NCBI RefSeq assembly: GCF_016718685.1
Contig: NZ_JADKCX010000014.1
Location: forward strand, 5,195-69,194
DNA from: Haliscomenobacter sp.
GTDB taxonomy: Bacteria > Bacteroidota > Bacteroidia > Chitinophagales > Saprospiraceae
Direction of reading: 5' to 3'
DNA: 64,000 bases
In this document: piece after piece, positions 26,093 through 35,360 of the stretch
How the letters are laid out: every line of letters starts with the position of its first letter
How positions within the stretch are numbered: position 1 is the stretch's first letter
Program-made: the position numbers and the translations under genes
The notes under the pieces: model-generated
The model's input: only the letters and a program-made list of their open reading frames with translations
Database searches by the model: none
Told to the model about the DNA's origin: nothing

Positions 26093-27802
26093 TCAATTTG
26101 TTTCGGTGCCCGCCCAGGGAGCTGCAACGTAAGGGAAGGTAACTTGGAATGCTTTATCGTTTTTCTCTACACCCGTGGTGTAAGTCAAGACGTTCAGCAA
26201 TTGGTTCGTCACCGGGCTACCACCAGTTTTGAAATCGTCGTACCACAAACCAACAGCGGCCAATACCACTCCGGAAACGGCTTGCAATTCGATGCGGGTG
26301 ACGTCATCTTCCAAGCGGCGTCCATTGGGGAAGCCATCCATATTGGGAATGAATTGCAGATCTGTAGTCGTATTATACGTTGGATCGGTCAAACCCAAAA
26401 CTGCTGCTTGTACCAAACCCAGTGGGCTGAAATCGCCGCCAGTACGGCTGGTTACAGGTACGGCCATGTTCAAACGCAACATATCGCCACCGTTAGGCAG
26501 GAAGTTGTGGATGAAAGGTTTACCTGCTGCCAAAGGGTTGCCATTTTTACCCGTTGCCAATTGGTACGGAGCAAGGTTAGGTGCGCCCGTGTGGAAAATT
26601 GGCCAAAGGTCAACCGAACGTGCTTTGCCGGGGCCAGGCAACAACAGGGTGCCAAATACGGCATCGTCCAGTGCTGTACCCGCCAGGGCAGCATTGCCTT
26701 TCAAGCCCCAAAGTCCATCACGACCATAACCAAAGTCGAAACTGCCCAGTGACTTGCGTTGAATACGCAATTTTTTGAAAGCTGGAACGGCTCCACCGAA
26801 GCGAGCATCATCCATGTACAGGGCCAACTCAGGATTGTAGAAAAACTCATCCAAGGTTACATCAGCCAATTCTTCATAAGGAGTCAAAGAGTTCCAATAA
26901 TCTTTCATGCCAATTGGAATCACAGCTTCGTTGGTCAGGGGCATGCCCAGGCGAGAAACTTGTACCCAATCACCTTCTTCCGTAGGCGCGCTGCCGTCTA
27001 CTTTTAGGGTGCGCATGGCACGGCGGCTAGCCGAAGCCCATACCCCAATTACATAGTCTGCATCCAGAATGTTGCGTGGCTCAGCTGGAGCACCCGCTTT
27101 GAGCAAAGTAGCAATCGGGATCTGGATCGCGATGCTGTGTACATTGTACATGCCGATACCGTCTCTGATCTTTTGGCCGCCTTGACGGGGCAAGTTGCCC
27201 AGGTCAAATACGCCGCCCAAATCCACAAAGAATGGATCATCAACGGGCCCACAAAACACAGTTTCACCTGAGCTGCTGTTCATGATGCCTTTTTGCATCA
27301 AAGCCGCGTAAGTGGTGTTCAAACCAGCACCTCCGCCAATAGAGCGTGGGCCAATGTTGGCTGGTGGCACATAACCGTCGCTCAATACTACCTGGAAAGT
27401 TTTTCCACCGTCGATGCTGCGTTCCATCGTATAGGTGGTTTTGAGGTTTTGTTTACCCAAACGAATGTTGAAAAAGGTAGTGGGATCCTCATTCACTCGC
27501 TTAAAGGTAAAGCGGTACACGATCTCGTCGCCAGGTTTGGAGGCGTCGTTGTCGATGTGAATCTCATAGCGGATGTTTTCGCCAAAGGTGTTGTAGTTTG
27601 GCCCACCTTGTGGCAGTTCCGCCGGAATGTAATTGGCAATAATCGTGATGGTGTTGGGCTTGTCCGGGCTTCGGAAAGCGTACACATCCGTGTTATCGGC
27701 CAGTGGGTCGTTGGCGATCAATGGGGCTTCGCGGTGGCTGGAAGCCTGCACGAACCATGATGCCATGACGAACAAAAGTGATAAAATGGAATAACGTCGC
27801 AT
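26093..27802 (-). CDS. DUF4331-family secreted protein (no T9SS tail)
   Basis: A 569-residue protein with signal peptide MRRYSILSLLFVMASWFVQA directly followed by SSHREAPLIANDPLADNTDV. It is closely similar to the neighbouring 23891-25935 gene throughout (shared GQNIRYEIH/GENIRYEIH, DDPFFVDLGG, IPNMDGFPNGRRLEDDVTRI), so the pair arose by tandem duplication. It stops at PYVAAPWAGTETN, exactly where the paralogue's sorting tail begins, so it may remain in the periplasm. It is the first gene of the DUF4331-DUF4331-TPR group. Confidence 0.85.
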   Translation of the reverse strand: MRRYSILSLLFVMASWFVQASSHREAPLIANDPLADNTDVYAFRSPDKPNTITIIANYIPAELPQGGPNYNTFGENIRYEIHIDNDASKPGDEIVYRFTFKRVNEDPTTFFNIRLGKQNLKTTYTMERSIDGGKTFQVVLSDGYVPPANIGPRSIGGGAGLNTTYAALMQKGIMNSSSGETVFCGPVDDPFFVDLGGVFDLGNLPRQGGQKIRDGIGMYNVHSIAIQIPIATLLKAGAPAEPRNILDADYVIGVWASASRRAMRTLKVDGSAPTEEGDWVQVSRLGMPLTNEAVIPIGMKDYWNSLTPYEELADVTLDEFFYNPELALYMDDARFGGAVPAFKKLRIQRKSLGSFDFGYGRDGLWGLKGNAALAGTALDDAVFGTLLLPGPGKARSVDLWPIFHTGAPNLAPYQLATGKNGNPLAAGKPFIHNFLPNGGDMLRLNMAVPVTSRTGGDFSPLGLVQAAVLGLTDPTYNTTTDLQFIPNMDGFPNGRRLEDDVTRIELQAVSGVVLAAVGLWYDDFKTGGSPVTNQLLNVLTYTTGVEKNDKAFQVTFPYVAAPWAGTETN

Positions 27803-27959
27803 AATAGGTTATGATTAAGATGATTAATACGCAGTGTTGAATCCTCCTGGGCAAAGCAGTAGCTAAAGGCATTGTTGGTGCAATTGCCATCAGAAAATAC
27901 TCAATCAGGGAGGGCAGTAGAAATTGGAGTGCCAAAGCGCTCCGGTGAATTGTTAGAAG

Positions 27960-28163
27960 CGAAAAATAAAGTATGTGCCCAAATTTCGCCCTACATCCAG
28001 GCTCGAATCGGGGTTAACCATATTGTTCTTTCATGGTATACGATGTAATTCTTTTTTTGGATGTTGCGGAGTGAAACATTTTTGAGGATAGGTTCACAGC
28101 CTTTGGCAGTGGCTCCAATATGGGCACAGAGAAGAATGGAAAATAGCGTAGAAAAAGTTTCAT
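27960..28163 (-). pseudogene. Possible small secreted protein with two frameshifts
   Basis: The 466-base gap 27803-28268 has no intact gene. From the ATG at 28163 the minus strand reads MKLF; restoring one T in the run at 28152-28156 gives STLFSILLCAHIGATAKG, a convincing signal peptide, then CEPILKNVSLRNIQKKNYIV. A second shift near 28020 joins to VNPDSSLDVGRNLGTYFIFR and a stop near 27960. Upstream bases 27803-27950 contain one more protein-like stretch (CTNNAFSYCFAQEDSTLRI) without a start. I do not recognise the family. It could be a frameshifted small gene or a decayed one. Confidence 0.3.
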
Positions 28164-28268
28164 TGGTGTTGGTTTGATGGTCTGGAATGAAGTACGAAGT
28201 AAGGGGAGCGCTTGGATTGAGGATGGATGATTTTTTTTTCAAATAATAAAAATAGCGCTGATAATATG

Positions 28269-29855
28269 TCACCTTTTCAAAAACCGCAGCACCGTCCTTT
28301 CCTTTCCTACTATCTCTAAAAAGTACACACCTGCTTCCAAGCCACTCAGGTTTTGCTTCTGAATGCCCACTCCGGCGTACAACACCTGTCCCAGGCCATT
28401 CAATACCCGATATGCTTCATCACCCTGCGCATGTTCAAGACTGAGGAAATCCAGTACTGGATTTGGATAAATCCGCAGTTGTTTGCGCTCATTCGCAAGG
28501 TCGGTTGTGGGTGTAGTCAGGTTACAAAAACCACCGGTACCCACCAGATTTGTCATTTCAGTACACAAGGTTGTGTAATTGCTCATGGCCGTGGCATCCA
28601 TTGTGCCGAGCAGCAAATCATTACTTTCCGTAGGGTCGATAGAGATGTGGAAAAACTTTTGGCTGCCATTGTCAAAATCCAGCAATTTGTACTCCTTATT
28701 GCGCATGGTTTTGCCATCGCCCCCCACGCTGGGGTTTTTAAACACCTCGGTAAATACCCAGCTACGCACTTCGGTCAGCTGGTTTTTGAGGATGGGCAGG
28801 ATGCTGCGGCTATCCACGGGTTTGTTGGCGGGAATTTGGCTGGGCCAATCTGTATAGCCAAACAGCTCCAGGATAGTGGCAAATAAATCATGCGTACTCA
28901 CCAGGGCATCACTCACCCGGTTGGGGTTCACGACGGAAGGGCCAGAGATGATGAAGGGCACACCCACCCCTTCCTGATCGATGCTGCCTTTGGCCCCGCC
29001 GCGACTTTGAGCAACGGAACTTTCATTCCCGTTGTCGCCAATAAAAATGATGTCCGTATTGTCCCATTTGCCCAAGGCTTGCAGCGAGTCGAACAAGCGC
29101 CCAATTTCATGGTCGAGCGCCTCCACCGAGGCTTTGAAATACGACTGGGGATTGGCAGCGATATCGGCAGTTGTACCGCTCAGGTTGTTGTAGGAATGTA
29201 AACCGGCAGGTGGTAAATGGTGCGGCGTATGTGGCGCGTTGAAGGCCAGCCAGAGGAAAAAAGGTTTGCTGCCCTGGGTTTTGATCCAGGAGATGGCGTT
29301 GTTTGCCGTTTCGGTGGTGGCGTAGGTGCTGACGTTGCTGGATACCCCGTTTTTTATCTTGGTCCAGTTGCTGAAACTGCTGATCGCACCCAGAAAATTA
29401 CCTTCAAAATGATCATAACCCATGCGGTTGGGGAAAACCCAATTGGTGGTCGGCATGGCCGTATGCAAGTGCCATTTGCCGATATTGGCCTTGGCGATGC
29501 CGTTGGGCGCGTAGCGGTTGAGCAGCTTTGGAATGGTGATTTCGGCCGTATCCAACACAGCAGAACCAACACCACCTACAGCATTGCCCACACCCGTACG
29601 GAAACTGTAACGCCCCGTTAATATTCCCGCCCGGGTAGGGGAGCAGAGTGGGTTCGACCAGGCGTTCCGAAAGCGGACACCCCGCGCCAGTAAGCGACGC
29701 ACGTTGGGCATAGCCGCCGTATCCAGGTGGTTTTCGTAAAAACCGCAGTAGTCAGTCCCCAGGTCATCAGCAATGATCAGGATGACGTTGCGCTGGGCAT
29801 GGGCAGTGTATGCCAGAAACAATAAGCTGAAAATGGGCAGAATCTTTGTGAACAT
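28269..29855 (-). CDS. Secreted sulfatase with T9SS sorting tail
   Basis: A 528-residue type I sulfatase/alkaline phosphatase-superfamily hydrolase. The signal peptide (MFTKILPIFSLLFLAYTAHA) is followed by RNVILIIADDLGTDYCGFY with metal-binding aspartates. The sulfatase signature CSPTRAGILTGR starts at residue 71; Cys71 would be converted to formylglycine. Later motifs KWHLH and GDNGNESS complete the metal site. The last 75 residues (LRIYPNPVLDFLSLEHAQGD, then LSGLEAGVYFLEIVG) form a T9SS type A sorting domain. It probably removes sulfate esters from extracellular polysaccharides. Confidence 0.92.
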   Translation of the reverse strand: MFTKILPIFSLLFLAYTAHAQRNVILIIADDLGTDYCGFYENHLDTAAMPNVRRLLARGVRFRNAWSNPLCSPTRAGILTGRYSFRTGVGNAVGGVGSAVLDTAEITIPKLLNRYAPNGIAKANIGKWHLHTAMPTTNWVFPNRMGYDHFEGNFLGAISSFSNWTKIKNGVSSNVSTYATTETANNAISWIKTQGSKPFFLWLAFNAPHTPHHLPPAGLHSYNNLSGTTADIAANPQSYFKASVEALDHEIGRLFDSLQALGKWDNTDIIFIGDNGNESSVAQSRGGAKGSIDQEGVGVPFIISGPSVVNPNRVSDALVSTHDLFATILELFGYTDWPSQIPANKPVDSRSILPILKNQLTEVRSWVFTEVFKNPSVGGDGKTMRNKEYKLLDFDNGSQKFFHISIDPTESNDLLLGTMDATAMSNYTTLCTEMTNLVGTGGFCNLTTPTTDLANERKQLRIYPNPVLDFLSLEHAQGDEAYRVLNGLGQVLYAGVGIQKQNLSGLEAGVYFLEIVGKERTVLRFLKR

Positions 29856-29871
29856 CAGGATTGGATTATAC

Positions 29872-30029
29872 CCCGCGCGGGATGATCAGGTGATTTTTGT
29901 CTCTTTCTTTTTTCGCCCTGCCACGTTGCAAATGCTCGCCGTAGCTTTGGCTACGTCTGCGCTTTGCGCCTTGCAGGTCAAAAAAATAAATTCGCCAAAA
30001 TTTCACCTGCCCACCCCGCGCGGGGTAAA
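29872..30029. repeat. Inverted repeat with CCCCGCGCGGG ends
   Basis: TACCCCGCGCGGG-ATGATCAGGTGA at about 29870-29894 is mirrored by TCACCTGCCCACCCCGCGCGGGGTA at about 30003-30029. Between them lie a further hairpin, CGCCGTAGCTTTGGCTACG, and GCAAATGCTCG/CGCTTTGCGCC, all with matching halves. It fills the gap between the sulfatase and the alpha/beta hydrolase gene and has no coding signal. Confidence 0.75.
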
Positions 30030-30102
30030 GCATTTTATCTATAAGACCAGGAATACTTGGAATGTACTCATTAGTCGATAAAAGCTGCTAATTCCTGCGT
30101 AT

Positions 30103-31064
30103 CTATTTTTTTTTCAAAACAAAAGCCCCCACTTTTTCTACCAATTCTTCGGAAATCGGCAAAGTCGGCTGATTGTAAGTCGCCAAATTAGCTGCCCGAT
30201 CGCCTTCCACCAGGCGAAACAAGTGGTTCATTTTTTCAATCAACAGCAATTGCGCCAGTTTACTTTTTGCAGCGAGGTGCTGAGCATCCGCAACCTTGAT
30301 TTGAATGTCGTTGGTGCCTTGGATGACCAAAGATGGGATCGACAATTTGGCCAACTCCTCCGCAGGCTCATATTTGAACCAGGAAATGAGGTAAGCTTGT
30401 ATCGAGGGTTTGAACAATACTTCCAAATAAGGCGGTACGTTTTTGACATTCAATCCCCTGCTCAGGCTATCGAGTAGTGGAGTAGAAAAGTCAGTAACAA
30501 ATTTGGGCTGGGCGCTCAATTGTTCTTTTAAGGTTTCATTGCCCCGCAATCCAATGCCACACAAGGAAACGAATTTTTTGACGGTTTTTCCAGTTTGTTG
30601 AATGGCGAGTGTACCGGTCAGCGCCCCAGGCTATGGCCTAAAATGCTGATGTTGGAAAACCGTTTATCCTTGGCCAAAAACTGAATCCAGGCTACCACGT
30701 CGGCTACCTCGTGGTCAAAAGTCCAGGTGTCCAACTTGGTTTGACCGGGCTTACTTTCACCAGCGCCCATTTTGTCATAACGCAGGGTTGCAATGCCTTT
30801 TTTTGCCAGTGCATGGCACAGCAACAAATAGGCGTCGCTTTTTAAGCCCACACTGCTGTTGCCATTGCGGTCGGTTGGCCCGGAACCAGCGATGAACAAA
30901 GCGAGGGGTATTTTTTTTGCCTTTGTATTTGGCAAAGTGAGGGTGGCATACATGGTATAAGTACCTCTGTTGATGGACACCGGGCTTTCTTGAAAATCAG
31001 CAGATTGACCTTGGGCCAAGCTCCAAAATATGAAGGCTATCGGGAATAAAAAGAATCGAATCAT
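30103..31064 (-). CDS. Secreted alpha/beta hydrolase (one frameshift)
   Basis: Restored length is about 320 residues. The signal peptide MIRFFLFPIAFIFWSLAQGQ is followed by a lid-less hydrolase fold: oxyanion region ALFIAGSGPTDRNGNSS, nucleophile in ILGHSLG, acid in VIQGTNDIQIK, and His in KMNHLFRLVEG. The frame breaks in the C run 30624-30627 (one base short): HSLG then continues as ALTGTLAIQQTGK. Such proteins act as esterases or acyl-peptide hydrolases. It begins only 7 bases after sdpI and belongs to the sdpR-sdpI operon. Confidence 0.82.
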
Positions 31065-31071
31065 GGTGCAC

Positions 31072-31727
31072 TTATTGAGCAGTTTTACCAAAAGCAAAGA
31101 GCCAGAATGAATAAATGACTGGGATGAAAATGATGAGCAGCATACCAATCAGGAAGACGGTATAAAAGCCGAATTCACTCAAGAACAGAGAGGCCAGCAA
31201 CAAAATAAGCCCTCCCAGCATGTATACCCGTCCGCCCAGGCGGTGCGTGAGTTGCCAGTTTTTTTCGTCGTTCAAGGTCCAGGGGTACGAATGCCGATGA
31301 AATAATTTGGCTTCACTGCTTGCAGGTAATTGCCCATCAGGATCAAAAATATGGACAAAATGGGGAAGAGCCCGGCGCGGAAATCCAGATTTGGATATGC
31401 CGAAGACAGGATAAAAATAAACGAAATTGCAGCAATCAGAGACAGCACCACCACCCGCAGGGCAAAGTATTTCCCCCCCATACTTTCAATGCGTTTTTTG
31501 GGATCGATGATTGGTACCAACAGCAAAATCAGATACAACAAAACGGACATGCTTGGAATCAACCAAAGCAGTAAACTTTTATCGTTCCAGTCATCCGCTT
31601 CTCCATAGAAGTTGTAATGGGTGGCAATGGTGTGGGGGATTTTTTCCCAAAGCCAGTACAACAAAATAGAGGGGGCCAAAGTAATGAACAACAAAATCCA
31701 CTCCATTTTTGCAAACAACTTTTTCAT
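31072..31727 (-). CDS. SdpI-family integral membrane protein (one frameshift)
   Basis: Restored length is about 218 residues. The N-terminal DUF1648-like region (WLWEKIPHTIATHYNFYGEA) and the C-terminal SdpI signature (NYFIGIRTPWT, then NDEKNWQLTHRLGGRV) are both visible, with six hydrophobic helices. In Bacillus, SdpI confers immunity to the SdpC toxin and signals to SdpR; that role is established there, inferred here. The frame breaks at the G run 31282-31285 (one base short). Its ATG overlaps the sdpR stop codon (ATGA), so the two are translationally coupled. No sdpC-like toxin gene is nearby. Confidence 0.85.
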
Positions 31728-31987
31728 GATTTTCCATTTTTGAAACCGATGAACCAGGCCAATACGTCATCAATTACGGTAGTATTCAGGGAGTAAATCA
31801 CATACTGCCCTTGTTTTTCTGCCGTAACCAGATTGGCTTGCTTCAACAAATCGAGGTGGTGAGAAATGGTGGCTTTGCCAAGGTTGAAATGCTCGGCAAT
31901 GGCGCCTGCACTCAGGTCGCTTTGCTGGAGCAGCACGAGGATATCGCGCCGGGTGGCATCGTTTAGTGCTTTGAAGACGGTATTCAT
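31724..31987 (-). CDS. ArsR/SdpR-family autorepressor
   Basis: An 87-residue winged-helix repressor (NTVFKALNDATRRDILVLLQ, then HFNLGKATISHHLDLLKQAN), lacking metal-binding cysteines. It fits the SdpR branch of the ArsR family. It overlaps sdpI by four bases and stands at the head of an sdpR-sdpI-hydrolase operon. A perfect 11-bp palindromic arm pair at 32026-32049 lies about 40 bases upstream of its start and is very likely its operator. Confidence 0.88.
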   Translation of the reverse strand: MNTVFKALNDATRRDILVLLQQSDLSAGAIAEHFNLGKATISHHLDLLKQANLVTAEKQGQYVIYSLNTTVIDDVLAWFIGFKNGKS

Positions 31988-32025
31988 GGTGCTTTATTCA
32001 CCATAAAAATAAGAAAATAAATTTG

Positions 32026-32049
32026 ATATTTCGATAACTATCGAAATAT
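32026..32049. promoter_or_regulatory. Palindromic operator upstream of sdpR
   Basis: ATATTTCGATA (32026-32036), two bases, then TATCGAAATAT (32039-32049): a perfect 24-bp palindrome in AT-rich DNA, 39 bases upstream of the sdpR ATG. Spacing and symmetry fit ArsR/SdpR-type repressor binding. Confidence 0.75.
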
Positions 32050-32090
32050 ATTTTTACACCTGATGTAGCACCTTAAGTTTAGGGTGTGGG

Positions 32091-33037
32091 CTATTTTTTA
32101 TGCCCTGCGCTTATTCTGGATAAAACCTGGTCGTATAAAATTTCATGCGAGCCTTCAAAAACCGTTAAGTGGATGTTTTTTGAAGATTTTTGGTAAAGTA
32201 TGGTCCGTTCTCCCAATTTTTCCAGCGATGAGGGCGAAAACGAACGGGTTTTTAGCAAAACGGAAGCATCCTCCGCTGAAACATACCGAGAACTGTCTTT
32301 TCATCGGTATCCTGCAGGAGTTTGTTGTAAAAATTAATGGATTGGGAAATGGGCACCGGCCCGGTATGGCCGTCATGGACACCTGCGTAGATTTGCAGTA
32401 CACTGTTTTTGCGTTTATTGGGGGGCGTTTTCCAGAATAACGGAGAACGCGCTCTGGCTTTTTGGACGTCAAAAACCTTGCTTGCACCGATACACTGCGC
32501 TATTTCTGGAACGTATTTGTTGTTGCGTTCCACGCATTCCGCATGCCAGGCCTCCAAATCGGAAATGGGTACCCAGGCTGAAAAGCCACGTATGTTGTGC
32601 CGGGACCTCAGGTATGCAGCGAAAGTAGCGTAACCCCCACCACTGTACCCTACGATGTAAATCTGCTTGCGGTCAACCTGCATGTTTTTGAGGGCCCAAT
32701 CAATGGCCTCGTCGATGTCTGAAAGCACAAAATCGCTGCAACACGCTTTAGGTTGATTGTTGACTCCCCTGAAATTTGGAAAGATGAAATTCCAGTTTTT
32801 TGCATGAACCTGGGTCGCGATCATCCCCTTTTGGGAATCAGCGGAGTTGCTCCAGGAGTGCAATTCCACGACCAGGGGTTGTGGGGTGGAGGCCCTTGAT
32901 TTATCAAAGTAAAAAACTTGCGTATTGCCATCCAGGGAGGATTGAATGCTGTCTTTTTGGAGGTAATCAGGGCGCTGGGCGAAAGCGATCATGCCCGCGC
33001 TCAGAAAAAAAAGGCAAAACAGAAGAGATTGCTGCAT
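32091..33037 (-). CDS. Secreted alpha/beta hydrolase (prolyl-oligopeptidase/esterase type), one frameshift
   Basis: Signal peptide MQQSLLFCLFFLSAGMIAFA, then a peptidase S9-like hydrolase: oxyanion HSWSNSADSQKG, nucleophile Ser132 in VGYSGGGYAT. The frame as given stops early at 32252. Moving one base near 32279-32284 continues the protein as SAEDASVLLKTRS, then VFEGSHEILYDQVLS, ending at the stop 32091; this supplies the missing catalytic His (GSHE) and gives 315 residues, the usual length. I therefore annotate the longer form. It is divergent from bestrophin. Confidence 0.78.
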
Positions 33038-33131
33038 GGTTTGACTTAGGTTTTTTGAGGATGTACCAATGTACCGTTCATTTTACTATTTTGCAAACGT
33101 ATCATCAAAGATTCCCTAAACGCCTTCGTTC

Positions 33132-34118
33132 ATGTACACCGGAAAAGAATTCACCTTCAATCTATTGTGGCATTTTGCCCGCAAAAACCTGTTCAGAACC
33201 ATGATTGTCAGCATTGTGGCGGTGATTTTGTATCAGGTTTTGGGTTTCACTTTTGTCGCCATTCCTTTTTTACCTGTTGGCACCATTGGTACGGCGGTAG
33301 CGTTTTATGTGGGCTTCAAAAACAACCAGGCGTACGACCGCTTGTGGGAAGCCCGTAAACTTTGGGGCGGTTTTACCAATACCAGTCGCAATTTTGCGGC
33401 TCAAGCGATTGCCCTCATTGACGACAAAACAGTGGTCAAAGAACTGCTCTATCGGCACATTGCCTACCTCAATATTCTACGCTTGCAACTCCGCAAAACC
33501 ATTCCCTGGGCCACCAGTAAAGACAACCTGCACCAGACTTTTCGGGGCGAAAGGAGCGAATTGGAGGAGTTTGACCTGGGGCTTAAAAAGATCCTGGAAG
33601 AAAACAACAAGGGGGAATATTATGAGGCCTTACGGGTTAAAAACAACGCAGCATCCGGCATTTTGAAGTTACAGATCATGGAATTAACCCGCCTCAAACG
33701 CGAGAAAAAAATCGATGAATACGAGCACAGCGATCTGGTGCGGCATGTCAACGAACTCTTTAATTTGCAAGGCGGTTGTGAACGGCTCAAAACCACCCCC
33801 TTGTTTCGGCAATACAGCGTTTTCAGCCGGGTATTCGTGGTGCTCTTTATTTACCTTTTGCCCTTCGCCTTGCTCAAAGACCTGCATAACCTCGCAGATT
33901 GGGGCGTATGGCTGACCATTCCTTTTTCAATGTTGATTTCCTGGGTGTTTTTTACGATGGAACAAATCGGCGAATTTTCTGAAAACCCATTTGACAATTC
34001 CGTCAACGATATCCCCATCAGTGCCATTTGTCGCAACATCGAAATCGACATCAAGGAGTTTTTGGGTGAAAAAGAATTGCCAACAAAATTGAATCCGGTA
34101 GACAATGTGCTGTTGTGA
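33132..34118 (+). CDS. Bestrophin-family anion channel
   Basis: A 328-residue bestrophin/UPF0187 membrane protein (YTGKEFTFNLLWHFARKNLF, then FYVGFKNNQAYDRLWEARKL with the conserved RxWEAR-type loop). There are four transmembrane segments, two near the N-terminus and two at about residues 235-285. The family forms pentameric chloride or, in some bacteria, cation channels. It is divergent from the secreted esterase and followed by a terminator at 34173-34195. Confidence 0.9.
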   Translation: MYTGKEFTFNLLWHFARKNLFRTMIVSIVAVILYQVLGFTFVAIPFLPVGTIGTAVAFYVGFKNNQAYDRLWEARKLWGGFTNTSRNFAAQAIALIDDKTVVKELLYRHIAYLNILRLQLRKTIPWATSKDNLHQTFRGERSELEEFDLGLKKILEENNKGEYYEALRVKNNAASGILKLQIMELTRLKREKKIDEYEHSDLVRHVNELFNLQGGCERLKTTPLFRQYSVFSRVFVVLFIYLLPFALLKDLHNLADWGVWLTIPFSMLISWVFFTMEQIGEFSENPFDNSVNDIPISAICRNIEIDIKEFLGEKELPTKLNPVDNVLL

Positions 34119-34172
34119 GAGCTTAGCTGTCAGCGATCAGCAATGAGCAGAGCTTGAGGCAGAGCGCTGATT

Positions 34173-34195
34173 GCTCGTGCCGCGGCGAGCTTTTT
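34173..34195 (+). terminator. Rho-independent terminator after bestrophin
   Basis: GCTCG (34173-34177) and CGAGC (34186-34190) enclose a GC-rich loop TGCCGCGG and are followed by TTTTT. An additional outer pairing is possible between GCGATCAGCAATGAGC and GCGCTGATTGCTCG just upstream. The remainder of 34196-34324 shows no gene. Confidence 0.65.
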
Positions 34196-34324
34196 CTTAT
34201 GTTTTTCCCGCAGATCTTTGAGCGATAAATACCGAGTTCGGCAAGTACATTACTCGGTGAAAAACCGGTTATTATTATTTATCACTGTTGCAAAGTCGGG
34301 GGCTAAACTTTACGATTGTTCAGT

Positions 34325-34681
34325 TCAAGCCTCATCGTCTTCTACCTGCAAAATATGCAGTACCCGGTGGATGATGGGCGCAAAAAAAACGGCGGCCGTA
34401 CTCAAAAACACCACGCCACTGTACAGCGCGTAAAAGGAGGAGAAAAGCTTGGCACTTACCGAATGCATCGGCATCTCGGCTACGGGGCCCATCCCGGTCA
34501 AAATCATCGAGGACATATAAAAGCTGTCTACCCAACTGATGTGTCCTATGGCATGGTATCCGCACATGCCAATGCCCAGTGAAAACACGATCAGCCCAAA
34601 AGCAAACAATCCATAACGGCTAACACGGTAAAAGAAGTGGGAGAGGGGGGCAACTTTTTGCGTGCGGTGTTCAAGTTTCAT
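34325..34681 (-). CDS. Small two-to-three-helix membrane protein with pore-like loop
   Basis: A 118-residue protein: a basic N-terminus, TM1 (YGLFAFGLIVFSLGIGMCGY), a re-entrant-looking segment (SWVDSFYMSSMILTGMGPVA), and TM2 (FYALYSGVVFLSTAAVFFA), ending in an acidic tail. The TM-P loop-TM layout and the T-G-M-G-P string resemble two-TM potassium channel pores, but the canonical TVGYG filter is not present, so channel activity is only a suggestion. No annotated neighbour explains it. Confidence 0.6.
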   Translation of the reverse strand: MKLEHRTQKVAPLSHFFYRVSRYGLFAFGLIVFSLGIGMCGYHAIGHISWVDSFYMSSMILTGMGPVAEMPMHSVSAKLFSSFYALYSGVVFLSTAAVFFAPIIHRVLHILQVEDDEA

Positions 34682-34752
34682 TTTGCGCTATTTATTGTAA
34701 AAGTTTGGTACCCGCCTAGGGTGGATTATTTTTTCACCACGGAAGGAACCAT

Positions 34753-35310
34753 TCAAGTCCTGTTGTTCCGTCTTTCGTTGTTGGCAGCCAGGTGATCGTT
34801 CAACATTTTCAACAATTCATCGAACGAAATTTTCAGTCCATTCGAACTGATGCTCAAGGGTGTCCCATACAGCCTGAAGTTCATGTTCATCAGTTTTCGC
34901 TTGAGGCCACTCGGCTGTTTATCGATGTAGTCTTGTGGGTTTTTCACCTGCAGCATGATCAGTTTTTGGCGTTGAATTTCCAGTACGGAAATGGCTTCAA
35001 TGTCTGTCCACAAAATTTGTCCGGCGGATACTCCGCTGGAGTTATCGGTAATGCCCAGCTCGTCGATGATCAGTCCAGGACGCTGGTCGGGCAGCTTGCG
35101 GATGATCCAAAAAGCGCCACTGCCAAAAAATAGAATTGCAGCGCAGCCTACCAACTTGCTGAATAGCTGCTCGGCCCAAAATGGCTCGTTGGGGCTGCTT
35201 CGTGAAATGATCAACCAGACCCCCAGGGCAACAAAGGCCAGTGAGGCGATGAGCAGGAGGAGGAGTTTGGTTTTGGAGAGGGGGATTTCGATGGGTTGGG
35301 CGTGGGTCAT
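34753..35310 (-). CDS. STM3941-family membrane protein
   Basis: A 185-residue protein with two N-terminal transmembrane helices (TKLLLLLIASLAFVALGVWL; LVGCAAILFFGSGAFWI) and a cytosolic beta domain (PGLIIDELGITDNSSGVSAG, the family signature). Function unknown. I chose ATG 35310 (MTHAQPIEIPLSKTK); the longer reading from GTG 35340 would start inside the TAACTTTG promoter element at 35340-35347. Confidence 0.8.
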   Translation of the reverse strand: MTHAQPIEIPLSKTKLLLLLIASLAFVALGVWLIISRSSPNEPFWAEQLFSKLVGCAAILFFGSGAFWIIRKLPDQRPGLIIDELGITDNSSGVSAGQILWTDIEAISVLEIQRQKLIMLQVKNPQDYIDKQPSGLKRKLMNMNFRLYGTPLSISSNGLKISFDELLKMLNDHLAANNERRNNRT

Positions 35311-35339
35311 ATTGGCGTTTGGTTGTTGGTTATGAGACA

Positions 35340-35347
35340 CAAAGTTA
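35340..35347 (-). promoter_or_regulatory. Candidate -7 element (TAACTTTG) of the STM3941 gene
   Basis: The minus strand carries TAACTTTG, matching TAnnTTTG, about 30 bases before ATG 35310. It decides against the upstream GTG, which would overlap the element itself. Confidence 0.45.
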
Positions 35348-35360
35348 ATCCATTACTTAC

